DNA from: DASZHJ01 sp035604335
GTDB taxonomy: Bacteria; Pseudomonadota; Alphaproteobacteria; ATCC43930; CGMCC-115725
DNA length: 64,000 nt
Assembly (NCBI GenBank): GCA_035604335.1
Contig: DATNIT010000165.1
Location: forward strand, 1-64,000
Direction of reading: 5' to 3'
In this document: in pieces, positions 1-7,506 of the stretch
Layout of the letters: every line of letters starts with the position of its first letter
How positions within the stretch are numbered: the first letter of the stretch is position 1
Made by a program: the position numbers and the translations under genes
The notes under the pieces: model-generated
Database searches by the model: none
What the model saw: only the letters and a program-made list of their open reading frames with translations
What the model was told of the DNA's origin: nothing

Positions 1-522
1 GCTCGCATCTGGACGCGAATGCGCATAGTTGCAAAGAGTCTGATCGGCTGTCGCGAGGGGTCCGCCCTCCTCGAACATCCATTTTGCTTCTTCTTTTCTG
101 AGGCTACCCGACAGACGCTTTCGGCAGCGGGTAAAACCCAAGTCGCCGATCCCGGCTTTCCACGCAAGGTAGTCTTTGTCGTTCGGATTGAGAGTTCCAT
201 ATGCACCGATCATCACGAGTTCGAGCGCGGTCCGCAACTCGGCAAGTGCCGCTCGGTAGAATCCGTGCAAGAAATTGAAGTTTGCGCACTGGAAGCAGTC
301 GGCCGCGTCCAGCAAACAGTTGTAAATCTCGTCCGGCTTTTCTGGATTGCCAATCGCCGTAATCCAATCCCGCCAAAGATCGTATACGAGTTGGAGTCGC
401 GTGCCGTTATGATCAGAGATCCTTATCGAAACATCTTCTGGAAGGTGCACGATAGCGTGCCAAACGTCCTCTCCAACCAATTGGGACGGTGGCGCGTCTT
501 GCCGGGAACACTTGACAATCAC
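1..522 (-). CDS. Hypothetical protein, 3' end cut off by window edge
   Basis: An open frame runs on the minus strand from a GTG at 522 off the left edge (174 codons, no stop). An in-frame TAA lies at 561-559, and the GTG is the only sensible start between; AGGA about 8 nt upstream can serve as ribosome-binding site and is part of the palindrome at 529-546. The protein begins MIVKCSRQDAPPSQLVGEDV, is mixed acidic/aromatic, and has a helical-looking middle (NCLLDAADCFQCANF, AALAELRTALELVMI). I recognise no family; the composition looks like a soluble cytoplasmic protein. It is divergent from the HTH gene at 636 and probably shares its control region. The coding call rests on length, codon bias and the start context; function unknown. 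Confidence 0.6.
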   Translation of the reverse strand, partial: MIVKCSRQDAPPSQLVGEDVWHAIVHLPEDVSIRISDHNGTRLQLVYDLWRDWITAIGNPEKPDEIYNCLLDAADCFQCANFNFLHGFYRAALAELRTALELVMIGAYGTLNPNDKDYLAWKAGIGDLGFTRCRKRLSGSLRKEEAKWMFEEGGPLATADQTLCNYAHSRPDAS

Positions 523-539
523 CAGAGATGTCCTAAATT
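512..539 (+). promoter_or_regulatory. Candidate sigma-70 promoter for the HTH gene
   Basis: TTGACA at 512-517 is a perfect -35 hexamer; TAAATT at 534-539 lies 16 bp downstream as -10. The -10 lies inside the palindrome at 529-546. Predicted transcription start is near 546, about 90 nt before the preferred ATG at 636. The assignment is by consensus match only. Confidence 0.45.
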
Positions 540-546
540 TAGGACA
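529..546. promoter_or_regulatory. Perfect 18-bp palindrome, likely operator
   Basis: TGTCCTAAATTTAGGACA is its own reverse complement over all 18 bases. It sits between two divergent genes, covers the candidate -10 box of the rightward gene, and includes the ribosome-binding site of the leftward gene. That placement is typical of an autoregulatory operator; the adjacent HTH protein (636-1532) is the natural candidate to bind it. Binding is inference. Confidence 0.6.
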
Positions 547-635
547 TGGCGCGGGCGCTTAGGCCCGGCCAAGCTGGGCTGGAGGCCCGTCCCAAGATGC
601 GCGATTCGTCTCGCGACGTCATCGACACAAGACCT

Positions 636-1532
636 ATGACACCGGAGAAATTGGCGATAATCGGAACGGCGCTCTACGGCGAGCGGTGGCAAACACCGCT
701 TGCCAACGACCTCCAAGTTGCCGATCGGACAATGCGTCGTTGGCTTGCCGGCGAATCGCCTATTCCGGAGAGCATCGCGGCGGAGCTGCTCGCGCTCTTC
801 GAGAGACGCAAGCGCACGCTCAATGCACTGACGGATTATTCAATCAATGCCCTAAACCATACGATCATGAACGTCCGGACAAACTCTCTCTTTGCCTATG
901 ACGGAGCAGGGCGGCTTACGTTGCGAGACCCCGGCTTTGCAAAGCCAGACGAGATGCCCGCCATCGCCGATGGCGCGCAAGAAGCGCTGCGGCTCGAGCT
1001 TCAACGCGATCCTCGCACCAAGGCTTATTGGGTTGATCGCACCTCGGGCAGAATGACGGCGACCCCGGCGCCCCATACCGAATCGTCACCGTGGGTCGAA
1101 GAACAAGAATATCATGGATACAACCTGCAGGCCGTGCAGCACCCGCCCGTCTGGCAGGTCAACATCTACATCACTAGGCCGAACATGATTCCGCCGAACC
1201 CCTTCGATATGCCGGCGTCGAGCCCGAGCAAAGAGGCAGCGCTCGCCGACGCCAGGCGGCGAGTGGACCGACTGTTGGGCACGCGAAAGCTCCATGGCAT
1301 CGAGGAGAAGATCAGTCTCGGTGGCCGGATTACTACTATTCTCGACGAGCTGCGCAGAGGATCGAGCGGCGTCTACACTTTCCGCCTTGGCGAAAAAACG
1401 ATCAAGGGATCGCGGGACCTCCGTTATTTCGTGAATGTCGTCAGGGGCAACAGCTCCGAGCAGTTCGACATCTCCAAAGAGGATTTCGAGCGGCTGCGCG
1501 GGATGAACGTGCCTGTCGGCCTACACGGATAG
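636..1532 (+). CDS. Helix-turn-helix DNA-binding protein
   Basis: 298 residues from the ATG at 636; in-frame ATGs at 546 and 597 would add up to 30 residues of Arg/Pro-rich sequence that does not look native. Residues about 5-50 (LAIIGTALYGERWQTPLA then LQVADRTMRRWLAGESPIP) have the pattern of a Cro/XRE-like helix-turn-helix common in rhizobial-type genomes, where the recognition helix carries RTMRRW. The remaining 240 residues match no family I know and contain no membrane segment. Probably a regulator of itself and of the divergent gene through the palindrome at 529-546. Convergent with the MOSC gene, 14 bp apart. DNA-binding call fairly secure; target inferred. Confidence 0.7.
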   Translation: MTPEKLAIIGTALYGERWQTPLANDLQVADRTMRRWLAGESPIPESIAAELLALFERRKRTLNALTDYSINALNHTIMNVRTNSLFAYDGAGRLTLRDPGFAKPDEMPAIADGAQEALRLELQRDPRTKAYWVDRTSGRMTATPAPHTESSPWVEEQEYHGYNLQAVQHPPVWQVNIYITRPNMIPPNPFDMPASSPSKEAALADARRRVDRLLGTRKLHGIEEKISLGGRITTILDELRRGSSGVYTFRLGEKTIKGSRDLRYFVNVVRGNSSEQFDISKEDFERLRGMNVPVGLHG

Positions 1533-1546
1533 GTCCGCCGCCCGGC

Positions 1547-2329
1547 TCACACCACCCAAATCCCATCCCCCTTCCGCACAACGCCCTCCACCAGCACCGC
1601 CGCGTAGACGCCGAGCGTGGTGCCGTGAACCTCGTTCACGTGGCGGAGGATGCGGCGGTCGGTTTGGGCGGTCGAGGGGTCGATGGTGATCATCTGGCAG
1701 CGGGGGTCGCGCTCGAGGATGGCGATGCGCAGGCGCTCGCCGATCGCGAGCGTGCGGCCCACGAGGTCGTTCTCGCGATAGGCCAGATCCTCGCGCCAGT
1801 CCGCGTAGAGGTTCGCGCGGAAGCGCCGGCGGTCGAGGGTCATGCCGAGCTCGCTCCCGAGCGCGCGCACCGACGCGTTGCCGATGAGCGAGAGCGGGCG
1901 GCAGTCGGTGAGGCTCCGCTCGCTGAAGCGGAGCGTGACGGCGGCGCCGCATGTGCGCGCGAGATCGTCGGCGAGCTCGGGCGAGCGCACGGGCAGCGTC
2001 TTTCCCTCGGGCGTCGCGACGTCCACCTCGAAGGCGGACTCCGGCGGGAAGACCGGATTGACGCCGGGCCCGAGCGCCAGCGAGGCCTCGAGATCGGCCG
2101 GCAGCGCCGCGGCGGCGCCGGCGCGGAAGCGCGGCCGGTAGAGCACGAGGTCCTCCCGGTCGCGGGCGGTGAGCCAGGGAAATCCCGTCGTTCCGCCCTC
2201 GCGCATGAAGGCATAGACGCGGTCGCCCATCAGGCCACCGAAGCCCGCGAAGGCGGCCGCGACATCCTCGCCCGCCATGCTCTTCACGGGATAGCGGCAG
2301 ATGGTCTCGATGGTGCCGAGCTGTTCCAT
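1547..2329 (-). CDS. MOSC domain-containing protein
   Basis: 260 residues. The N-terminus (MEQLGTIETICRYPVKSMAG) is the MOSC N-terminal beta-barrel signature with the RYPVKSM motif; the C-terminal half holds the MOSC core around RRFRANLYAD and ILERDPRCQMITIDP, the latter carrying the conserved cysteine that binds the molybdenum-cofactor sulfur in this family. Relatives (YcbX/YiiM, mARC) reduce N-hydroxylated or N-oxide substrates or transfer sulfur to Moco. Start chosen at ATG 2329 with AAGGAC six bases upstream. It is shorter than YcbX because the ferredoxin domain is absent. Substrate unknown. A repeat cluster (2393-2535) lies just upstream. Confidence 0.8.
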   Translation of the reverse strand: MEQLGTIETICRYPVKSMAGEDVAAAFAGFGGLMGDRVYAFMREGGTTGFPWLTARDREDLVLYRPRFRAGAAAALPADLEASLALGPGVNPVFPPESAFEVDVATPEGKTLPVRSPELADDLARTCGAAVTLRFSERSLTDCRPLSLIGNASVRALGSELGMTLDRRRFRANLYADWREDLAYRENDLVGRTLAIGERLRIAILERDPRCQMITIDPSTAQTDRRILRHVNEVHGTTLGVYAAVLVEGVVRKGDGIWVV

Positions 2330-2392
2330 GGGTGTGTCCTTCGGGTCGCTGATTTTACGCTAGCAGTCAGAGGCCGCTGGCACACCCTCACA

Positions 2393-2535
2393 CCTCACCT
2401 TCCCAGCGCTACGCGCTGGGGACAACCCGGCCATCCGCTTTGCGGCTGGCCCCGGAGGGTTTCGATCGCAGAGCGATCGAACGGGTTGTCCCCTCTCCCC
2501 TCTCCCAAACTGGGAGAGCGGAGAGGGGTTTTAGG
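2393..2535. repeat. Palindromic repeat cluster, copy A (CCCTCTCCC type)
   Basis: Several nested inverted repeats: CCCAGCGCTACGCGCTGGG (2402-2420), GACAACCCG pairing with CGGGTTGTC (2421-2429/2482-2490), TCGATCG...CGATCGA, and CCCCTCTCCC...GGGAGAG...GAGAGGGG at the right end. It lies between two minus-strand genes and may stop transcription or stabilise the 3' end of the PAS_5 mRNA. Related copies are at 14263, 24840, 28057 and 47352. Confidence 0.75.
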
Positions 2536-2556
2536 GGCGGAGCCTTTCCTGGTGGC

Positions 2557-3057
2557 TCACCACTCCTTGCCCGTGGATTCGTAGAAGACCGTCAGGTTGA
2601 GCAGCATGTCCACGGTCGTGCCGTCGGCGGCGAGGGGCAGGAAGAGGCGCTCGAGCTCGAAGATCGCGGTGTCGTGGGGCGCGCGGGGCGCGCCGCGGAA
2701 CCACAGCGGCTGGCGCGTCTCCGCGACGAAGCGAAAATCCGCCAGCACCGTTTCCCGGAGCGCCGGCGCGATCGGATCCTCCACGTAGACGCCGGGCCTC
2801 AGCGGTATGCCCGAGCGCTGGAGCGTGGTGCCGATGAGCCGGGCCCTGAAGCGCGGCGGCATGCCCACGACGTCGACGAGCCACAGATTCGGCAGGAGTT
2901 TCGGGATGTCCGTGGGATCCAGGTGCCGCCGGCCCGGCAACACGCCGGGGCCCGGCGCGATCCGGCGCCAATACTCGTAGATCGCGACGATCCTCGCGTT
3001 CGCACCGGGAGGCGGCCGCGTGATCGGCGCGTCGATCCGATTTCTTGCGGTCACCAC
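2557..3057 (-). CDS. PAS_5-type PAS domain protein, tandem copy 1
   Basis: 166 residues, almost entirely one PAS_5 domain: the family pattern RIVAIYEYWRRIAPG, LPGRRHLDPTDIPKLLPNLW and LVDVVG is followed by a core ending FLPLAADGTTVDMLLNLTVF. No output domain, so it may sense a ligand and act on a partner. Start is a GTG overlapping the stop of copy 2 by 7 bp; two adjacent GTGs fit and AAGGAG overlaps the first, so the exact start is uncertain. All three tandem copies share the opening ITRPPPGA and the closing GKEW. Ligand and partner unknown. Confidence 0.8.
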   Translation of the reverse strand: MVTARNRIDAPITRPPPGANARIVAIYEYWRRIAPGPGVLPGRRHLDPTDIPKLLPNLWLVDVVGMPPRFRARLIGTTLQRSGIPLRPGVYVEDPIAPALRETVLADFRFVAETRQPLWFRGAPRAPHDTAIFELERLFLPLAADGTTVDMLLNLTVFYESTGKEW

Positions 3058-3599
3058 TCCTTGCCCGTGGATTCGTAGAGGACCGACAGGCAGAGCAGCA
3101 TGTCCACGGCGGAGCCGTCGGCGGCGAGCGGCAGGTAGATGCGCTCAATCTCGAAGACTTCCGTGGCGTGCGGGAGATAAGGCCGACCGCGACGCCACTG
3201 CGGCTGGCGCGACGCCGGGATCTCGCGAAGACGCGAGAGCATGGCTTCCCTAAGTGCCGGCGGAACCGGGTCATCGATGAACACGCCGGGCCTCAGCGGT
3301 ATCCCTGCGCGCTGCAGCGCGGTGCCGATCAGGCGGGTCCTGAACCGCGGCGGCGTGCCGACGACGTCGAGGAGCCACACATTCGGCAGGAGTCTCGGGA
3401 TGTCCGCGGGGTCCAGGTGCTGCCGGCCCGGCAACAGGCCCGCGCCCGGCGCGATCCGGCGCCAATAATCGTAGAGGGCGACGATCCTCGCGTTCGCGCC
3501 GGGAGGCGGACGCGTGATCGGGTCGTCGCTCGGCGGCAAGCCAGCGTCTCCTAGGGGAGCGCCGGGGATCAGGGATTGCGGCCGTCGTCTCCGATCCAT
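3051..3599 (-). CDS. PAS_5-type PAS domain protein, tandem copy 2
   Basis: 182 residues. After a 27-residue unique N-terminus the domain reads ITRPPPGANARIVALYDYWR, LPGRQHLDPADIPRLLPNVW, LLDVVG and IYLPLAADGSAVDMLLCLSV. It is the middle gene of three minus-strand paralogues, ending inside the start region of copy 1 and starting 10 bp after the stop of copy 3, so all three are probably one transcript. Copy 1 and copy 2 share an identical C-terminal YESTGKEW; overall divergence shows the duplications are not recent. No signal peptide or membrane segment; role unknown beyond PAS sensing. Confidence 0.8.
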   Translation of the reverse strand: MDRRRRPQSLIPGAPLGDAGLPPSDDPITRPPPGANARIVALYDYWRRIAPGAGLLPGRQHLDPADIPRLLPNVWLLDVVGTPPRFRTRLIGTALQRAGIPLRPGVFIDDPVPPALREAMLSRLREIPASRQPQWRRGRPYLPHATEVFEIERIYLPLAADGSAVDMLLCLSVLYESTGKEW

Positions 3600-3609
3600 T
3601 TTCCTGCCT

Positions 3610-4137
3610 TCACCACTCCTTGCCGGTGGTTTCGTAGAACACCGTCAGGCAGAGCAGCATGGTGACGGTGGTGCCGTCGGCGGCGAGCGGCAGGTGGATG
3701 CGCTCGAGCTCGAAGATCTGTTTGTCGTAGGATGCGTTGGCCTTGCCGCGGAACCACAGCGGCTGGCGCGTCTCCGCGACGAAGCAAAACTCGGACATGG
3801 CCTTTCCCTTGAGCGCCGGCGCGACCAGATCTTCCAAGTCGATGCCGGGCCTGAGCGGCGAGCCGGCGCTCACGAGCGCGGTGCCGGCCAGGCGGCACCG
3901 GAACCGCGGCGGCGATCCCGCGACGTCGACGAGCCACACATAGGGGAGCAACTGCGGGATGTCCGTGGGGTCGAGGTGCTGCCGGCCCGGCAGCAGGCCC
4001 GGGCCAGGCGCGATGCGCCGCCAATACTCGTAGAGGGCCACGATCTTCGCGCTCGCACCGGGAGGCGGCCGCGTGATCGGGCCGTCGCCACCCGGCGGCA
4101 AACCAATTTCCTCGAGTGGGTGCGGGGCGCGGGACAT
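3610..4137 (-). CDS. PAS_5-type PAS domain protein, tandem copy 3
   Basis: 175 residues, first gene of the three-copy tandem set. The domain begins ITRPPPGASAKIVALYEYWR, continues LPGRQHLDPTDIPQLLPYVW with LVDVAG, and ends IHLPLAADGTTVTMLLCLTV. The segment FVAETRQPLWFRG is nearly identical to copy 1 but replaced in copy 2, so copies 1 and 3 are closer there than either is to the middle copy. The upstream intergenic region (4138-4442) should carry the promoter for the whole set. Single-domain PAS_5 proteins are common in alphaproteobacteria and mostly uncharacterised. Confidence 0.8.
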   Translation of the reverse strand: MSRAPHPLEEIGLPPGGDGPITRPPPGASAKIVALYEYWRRIAPGPGLLPGRQHLDPTDIPQLLPYVWLVDVAGSPPRFRCRLAGTALVSAGSPLRPGIDLEDLVAPALKGKAMSEFCFVAETRQPLWFRGKANASYDKQIFELERIHLPLAADGTTVTMLLCLTVFYETTGKEW

Positions 4138-4442
4138 GGAAACAAATCATGGTACCACGCCGCGGAGGTCGGGTCCGGCGCCACGACATCCCGCCGCCCC
4201 ACGCCCTGACGCTCCGGGCGTGCGGCGACGACGGTGGTCGCGGTCTCCGCGCCGAGCGGGTGCCCGCTTCGGCGGAAAATACTCTGCCGACGAGACGGCG
4301 CGGTCCCGCACAAATCCGCCAATTTTTGCTGGACCGTCTCGCGCCGGCATGTATCAATCGGCGGGGCCATAGAATTTTTATTTGTACGAAACCGCGCGCC
4401 GGACGAGGGCGCTTGCCGCGACTTGAGCCTGCCAACGCGCCC
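4138..4442. other. Divergent intergenic region without a gene
   Basis: 305 bp between the PAS_5 genes (leftward) and the glycosyltransferase (rightward). It contains an AT-rich patch at about 4365-4385 (AGAATTTTTATTTGTACG) that may hold the rightward promoter, and small open frames that lack coding bias. I see no RNA gene or clear operator. Confidence 0.4.
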
Positions 4443-5933
4443 ATGACCACGCCAGCACCGAACTCGAGAGAGCGCCCGCGCGTCGCGGTGTGCGTCGATC
4501 TCGAGCGCTCGGCGCGATCGGGCGGCCAGGTCCGGTTCTGGGAGAAGCTCGCCCACGCCGCCGCGCGCGCGGCGCCGGCCTTCGACCTGACGGTCCACGT
4601 GCAGGGGCGCCGATACGGCGTCGAGGCGCTGGCGCCGCACGTGCGTTTCGTGGCGCACCGCCCGGTGCTGAGCACCCAGTGGCTGGGACTTTCTCCGGAG
4701 ATCCCCGACCACACGGACCTCGCGCCATTCCATCCGGGCCTGTGGCGGCAGCTCGCAGGCGCGGACGTGATCCACACCACCGACGCCTATTTCGCCTACG
4801 CGCGCACGGCGGCGGTGGCGAGCCGGCGGCTCGGCGCCCGGCTCGTCAACTCCATTCATACGGACACGCCCGCCTACACGCGGCTTTACTCGGAGAGGCT
4901 GATCCGGCGATGCCTCGGCGACGGCGCGCTCGCGCGCCTCGCGATCGAGCGCTGGCGCTGGCCCGAGCGGCTCGGCGCGGGCATGACGCGCAAGCTCGAC
5001 CGCCATCTCGCGCTCTGCGACCACGTGCTGATCACCGCCGTCACCGATCGGTCGGCGCTCGCGGGCGGGATCGCGGAAGAGCGGATCTCGGTCATGCGCC
5101 GCGGCATCGACAAACAGCTGTTCAGCCCGGAGAAGCGCGACCGCGCGAAATTGCGCGCGCGCTATGGCGTGCCGGAGGACGCCTTCGTGCTGGCCTTCGT
5201 GGGCCGGATCGACAGCGGCAAGAGCGCGATGACCCTCGCCGAGGCGGCGCGGCGGTTGCTGCCGGCCTACCCCGCGCTCGCCGTGCTGATGGTCGGGGAA
5301 GGCGCCGACGCGCCGCGCATCCGCGCGCTGCTGGGCGATCGCGCGTGCTTGCCCGGCACGCTCGAGGGGGAGGCGCTCGCCCACGCCTATGCGTCGGCGG
5401 ATGCCTTCGTGTTTCCCTCGCGCGTCGAGTTCACGCCCAACGTGGTGCTGGAGGCGAAGGCCTCGGGACTGCCGGTGCTGGTGGCGCCGGCGAGCCGCCT
5501 TTACGTCCGGCGCGACGGCATCGACGGCGTGATCATCCCGGAGATCGAGCCGGAGGCCTGGGCCCAGCGCATTGCCGCGCTGATCGAGGACGGCGCGATG
5601 CGCGGCGCGATGGCGCGAGCGGCGCGCGCCGACGTCGTCGAGCACGAGCCCTCCTGGGACGACGTGCTGACCGAGGACGTGCTGCCCGCCTGGCGCCAGG
5701 CCATGCGGCGCGTCGCCCGGACGCAGGCTCGCCCGCACAGCGTGCGAACCCCCTCCCCCCTTGAGGGGGAGGTCAGGGAGGGGGGTATGGCCAACGCGAT
5801 GCCGCCGCTACCGCGACGCGACCCCCCGCCCGTCAACGCTGGCGCGTTGCCGACCTCCCCCTCAAGGGGGGAGGGGCCGTCGTTTCCGCAAATCTTGGCT
5901 CAGGCCCGCGCGCGCTTGCGCTCGGGATCGTAG
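4443..5933 (+). CDS. Glycosyltransferase family 4 protein with repeat-derived C-terminus
   Basis: 496 residues from ATG 4443. The N-terminal GT-B domain begins RVAVCVDLERSARSGGQV; the C-terminal domain begins at MRRGIDKQLFSPEKR and has VLAFVGRID, LMVGEGAD and the nucleotide-sugar-binding segment VEFTPNVVLEAKASGLPVLV of GT4 retaining transferases. Likely moves a hexose or mannose-type sugar to a lipid or polysaccharide; donor and acceptor not visible. From residue about 436 the protein is encoded by a palindromic repeat (SPLEGE, then SPSRGEG at its other arm) and finally runs 34 bp into the convergent GcvT gene, so the native C-terminus has apparently been replaced. No neighbours point to a pathway. 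Confidence 0.85.
   Translation: MTTPAPNSRERPRVAVCVDLERSARSGGQVRFWEKLAHAAARAAPAFDLTVHVQGRRYGVEALAPHVRFVAHRPVLSTQWLGLSPEIPDHTDLAPFHPGLWRQLAGADVIHTTDAYFAYARTAAVASRRLGARLVNSIHTDTPAYTRLYSERLIRRCLGDGALARLAIERWRWPERLGAGMTRKLDRHLALCDHVLITAVTDRSALAGGIAEERISVMRRGIDKQLFSPEKRDRAKLRARYGVPEDAFVLAFVGRIDSGKSAMTLAEAARRLLPAYPALAVLMVGEGADAPRIRALLGDRACLPGTLEGEALAHAYASADAFVFPSRVEFTPNVVLEAKASGLPVLVAPASRLYVRRDGIDGVIIPEIEPEAWAQRIAALIEDGAMRGAMARAARADVVEHEPSWDDVLTEDVLPAWRQAMRRVARTQARPHSVRTPSPLEGEVREGGMANAMPPLPRRDPPPVNAGALPTSPSRGEGPSFPQILAQARARLRSGS
5748..5879. repeat. Palindromic repeat copy B, inside the glycosyltransferase gene
   Basis: Two C-rich/G-rich hairpin arms: CCCCCTTGAGGGGG at about 5756-5770 and CCTCCCCCTCAAGGGGGGAGG at the right end, separated by about 60 bp. 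The outer CCCCCTCC...GGAGGGGG sequences pair over the whole unit. It is read through in frame and provides about 44 residues of the protein's tail. Confidence 0.85.
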
Positions 5934-7039
5934 GGGGCGGCGAGACGGATCGTGCCGGGGAGGCCGGCACCGCCCTTCGCCTTGAGCGTCACCTCCACCT
6001 TGGTGCCGTCGAGGGCGTGCTGGGCGCCGACATAGCCCAACGCCAAGGCGCGCCGGAGGTGCCAGCCGGGCTCGGCGGAGGTGACCTTGCCGATGGTGGC
6101 GCGCTCGGCGCCGCGGCGGATCTCGTCGCCGGTCGCGGGCACTGCGCCGAGATCGGCGAACTCGATCAGCACGAGCTTGCGGGCGACGCCTTGGGCGCGC
6201 TGGCGGGCGAGCGCATCGCGGCCGACGAAATCGCGCTCGTTGAAGTGCATGGTCCAGCCGAGGCCGGCCTCGAGCGGGCTGGTGCTCTCGTCGAGGTCGA
6301 GGCCGTAGAGCGGGTAGCGCTTCTCCATCCGCACCGTGCGCAGCGCGCCGAGGCCGCAGGGCTTGAGGCCGAGCGGCGTGCCCGCCGCCATGACGGCGTC
6401 CCACATGTGCTCGGCATATTCGCCGGGATAGAACAGCTCGAAGCCGAGCTCGCCGGAATAGCCGGTGCGCGAGACCATCACACGAGGCACCTCCGCCACG
6501 GCGGCGTGGGTGAAGCTGTAATAGGGCAGCGCCGCGGTCGAGAGGTCGGCATCGGTGAGCTTCCTCAGGATGTCGCGGGAGGCCGGGCCCTGCACCGAGA
6601 GGAAGGCGAGGCCGGCGCCCAGGTTCGTGACGACCACGTCCATGCCGGCCCCGTGCTCGCCGAGCCAAGCGACCACGCGATCGACCCGCGAGGGCGTGGG
6701 CGAGAGCTGGAAGTGCGTCGCCGACTGGCGGTAGCAGGTGAGGTCGTCGACCATGCCGCCGTCGGGCTTGCAGAGCGAGGAGTAGAGCACCTTGCCGTCG
6801 CCGATGCGCGCGACGTCGTTCACCAGGATCTGGCGCAGCAGCTTCATCGCGTCGCGCCCGCACACCTCGACCATGACCTGGTTGTAGACGTCGTAGAGGC
6901 CGGCGGCCTGGCGGGTCGCCAAGTGCTCCGCCTCGGTCGTGGTGTAGCGCACCGCCGCGTCGAAGCCGATGCGGTCGGCGAACTCGGCGCCGAGCGCCTT
7001 CTGCTGGTGCCAATAGGGTCCGTGCTTGCGCGCCGCCAT
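5900..7039 (-). CDS. GcvT/DmdA-family aminomethyltransferase-like protein
   Basis: 379 residues with the aminomethyltransferase fold: the N-terminal folate-binding part has the EHLATRQAAGLYDV motif and LVNDVARIGDGKVLYSSL, the C-terminal barrel starts near RKLVLIEF. The true glycine-cleavage T protein has a FDVSHM-type motif where this protein has LYDVYNQVMVEV, and no gcvH or gcvP is nearby, so it may be a tetrahydrofolate-dependent demethylase (for example of N- or O-methyl compounds) instead of GcvT itself. ATG 7039 has GGAGG 9 nt upstream. Its 3' end overlaps the convergent glycosyltransferase by 34 bp. Confidence 0.75.
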   Translation of the reverse strand: MAARKHGPYWHQQKALGAEFADRIGFDAAVRYTTTEAEHLATRQAAGLYDVYNQVMVEVCGRDAMKLLRQILVNDVARIGDGKVLYSSLCKPDGGMVDDLTCYRQSATHFQLSPTPSRVDRVVAWLGEHGAGMDVVVTNLGAGLAFLSVQGPASRDILRKLTDADLSTAALPYYSFTHAAVAEVPRVMVSRTGYSGELGFELFYPGEYAEHMWDAVMAAGTPLGLKPCGLGALRTVRMEKRYPLYGLDLDESTSPLEAGLGWTMHFNERDFVGRDALARQRAQGVARKLVLIEFADLGAVPATGDEIRRGAERATIGKVTSAEPGWHLRRALALGYVGAQHALDGTKVEVTLKAKGGAGLPGTIRLAAPYDPERKRARA

Positions 7040-7145
7040 CCTTGCCTCCCGCCAATGGTTCTCGCCTTTAACGGAATATTAGCGACGTTCTTCTATTGGG
7101 ATAAGCGGGCATTGGCCTCGTATTTTTGGGATCGAACGACTTCTC

Positions 7146-7442
7146 ATGTTCCAGCCTCCTGAAACCGACCCTGGCGCGCCGCTTTCGGCACTGGTCGCGC
7201 GGGCTGCCAAGACCTCGACGCCCGCCGCGAAGCCCGCCCGGCCCCGCGCGGCGAGGACCGCGACCCCGCCCAAACGCCCCGGTACGAATAGCGGCCGGCT
7301 CACCATCGCCATCCTCTCGGGCCTGGCCATCGGCCTGGTGGCATTGTTGATCTACAGCACGGCCGGACCCAGGACTCCCTGGGCCTTCGACCGGCCGGAA
7401 GCGAAACTTCCGTCGCTCCAGGCCAAGCACACGCTCTACTAG
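7146..7442 (+). CDS. Small single-pass membrane protein, unknown
   Basis: 98 residues. A Pro/Ala/Arg-rich cytoplasmic N-terminus (about 48 residues, AAKPARPRAARTATPPKRPG) precedes one hydrophobic helix (LTIAILSGLAIGLVALLIY) and a short outer segment. Codon usage matches neighbours. No ribosome-binding site is obvious upstream. Divergent from the GcvT-like gene with about 105 bp between, and 64 bp ahead of the FGE-like gene, with which it may be cotranscribed. No family recognised. Confidence 0.6.
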   Translation: MFQPPETDPGAPLSALVARAAKTSTPAAKPARPRAARTATPPKRPGTNSGRLTIAILSGLAIGLVALLIYSTAGPRTPWAFDRPEAKLPSLQAKHTLY

Positions 7443-7506
7443 CCTCGACCCCAAGACGCATCGATCCGTCTTGCCAGCGATCTCGGCATCCGGCACACCC
7501 TGAGGC

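Noticed and set aside
19..639. 206-codon plus-strand frame at the left edge
   Set aside because: The opposite strand (1-522) has better composition, a ribosome-binding site, and runs through the edge; both cannot easily be real.
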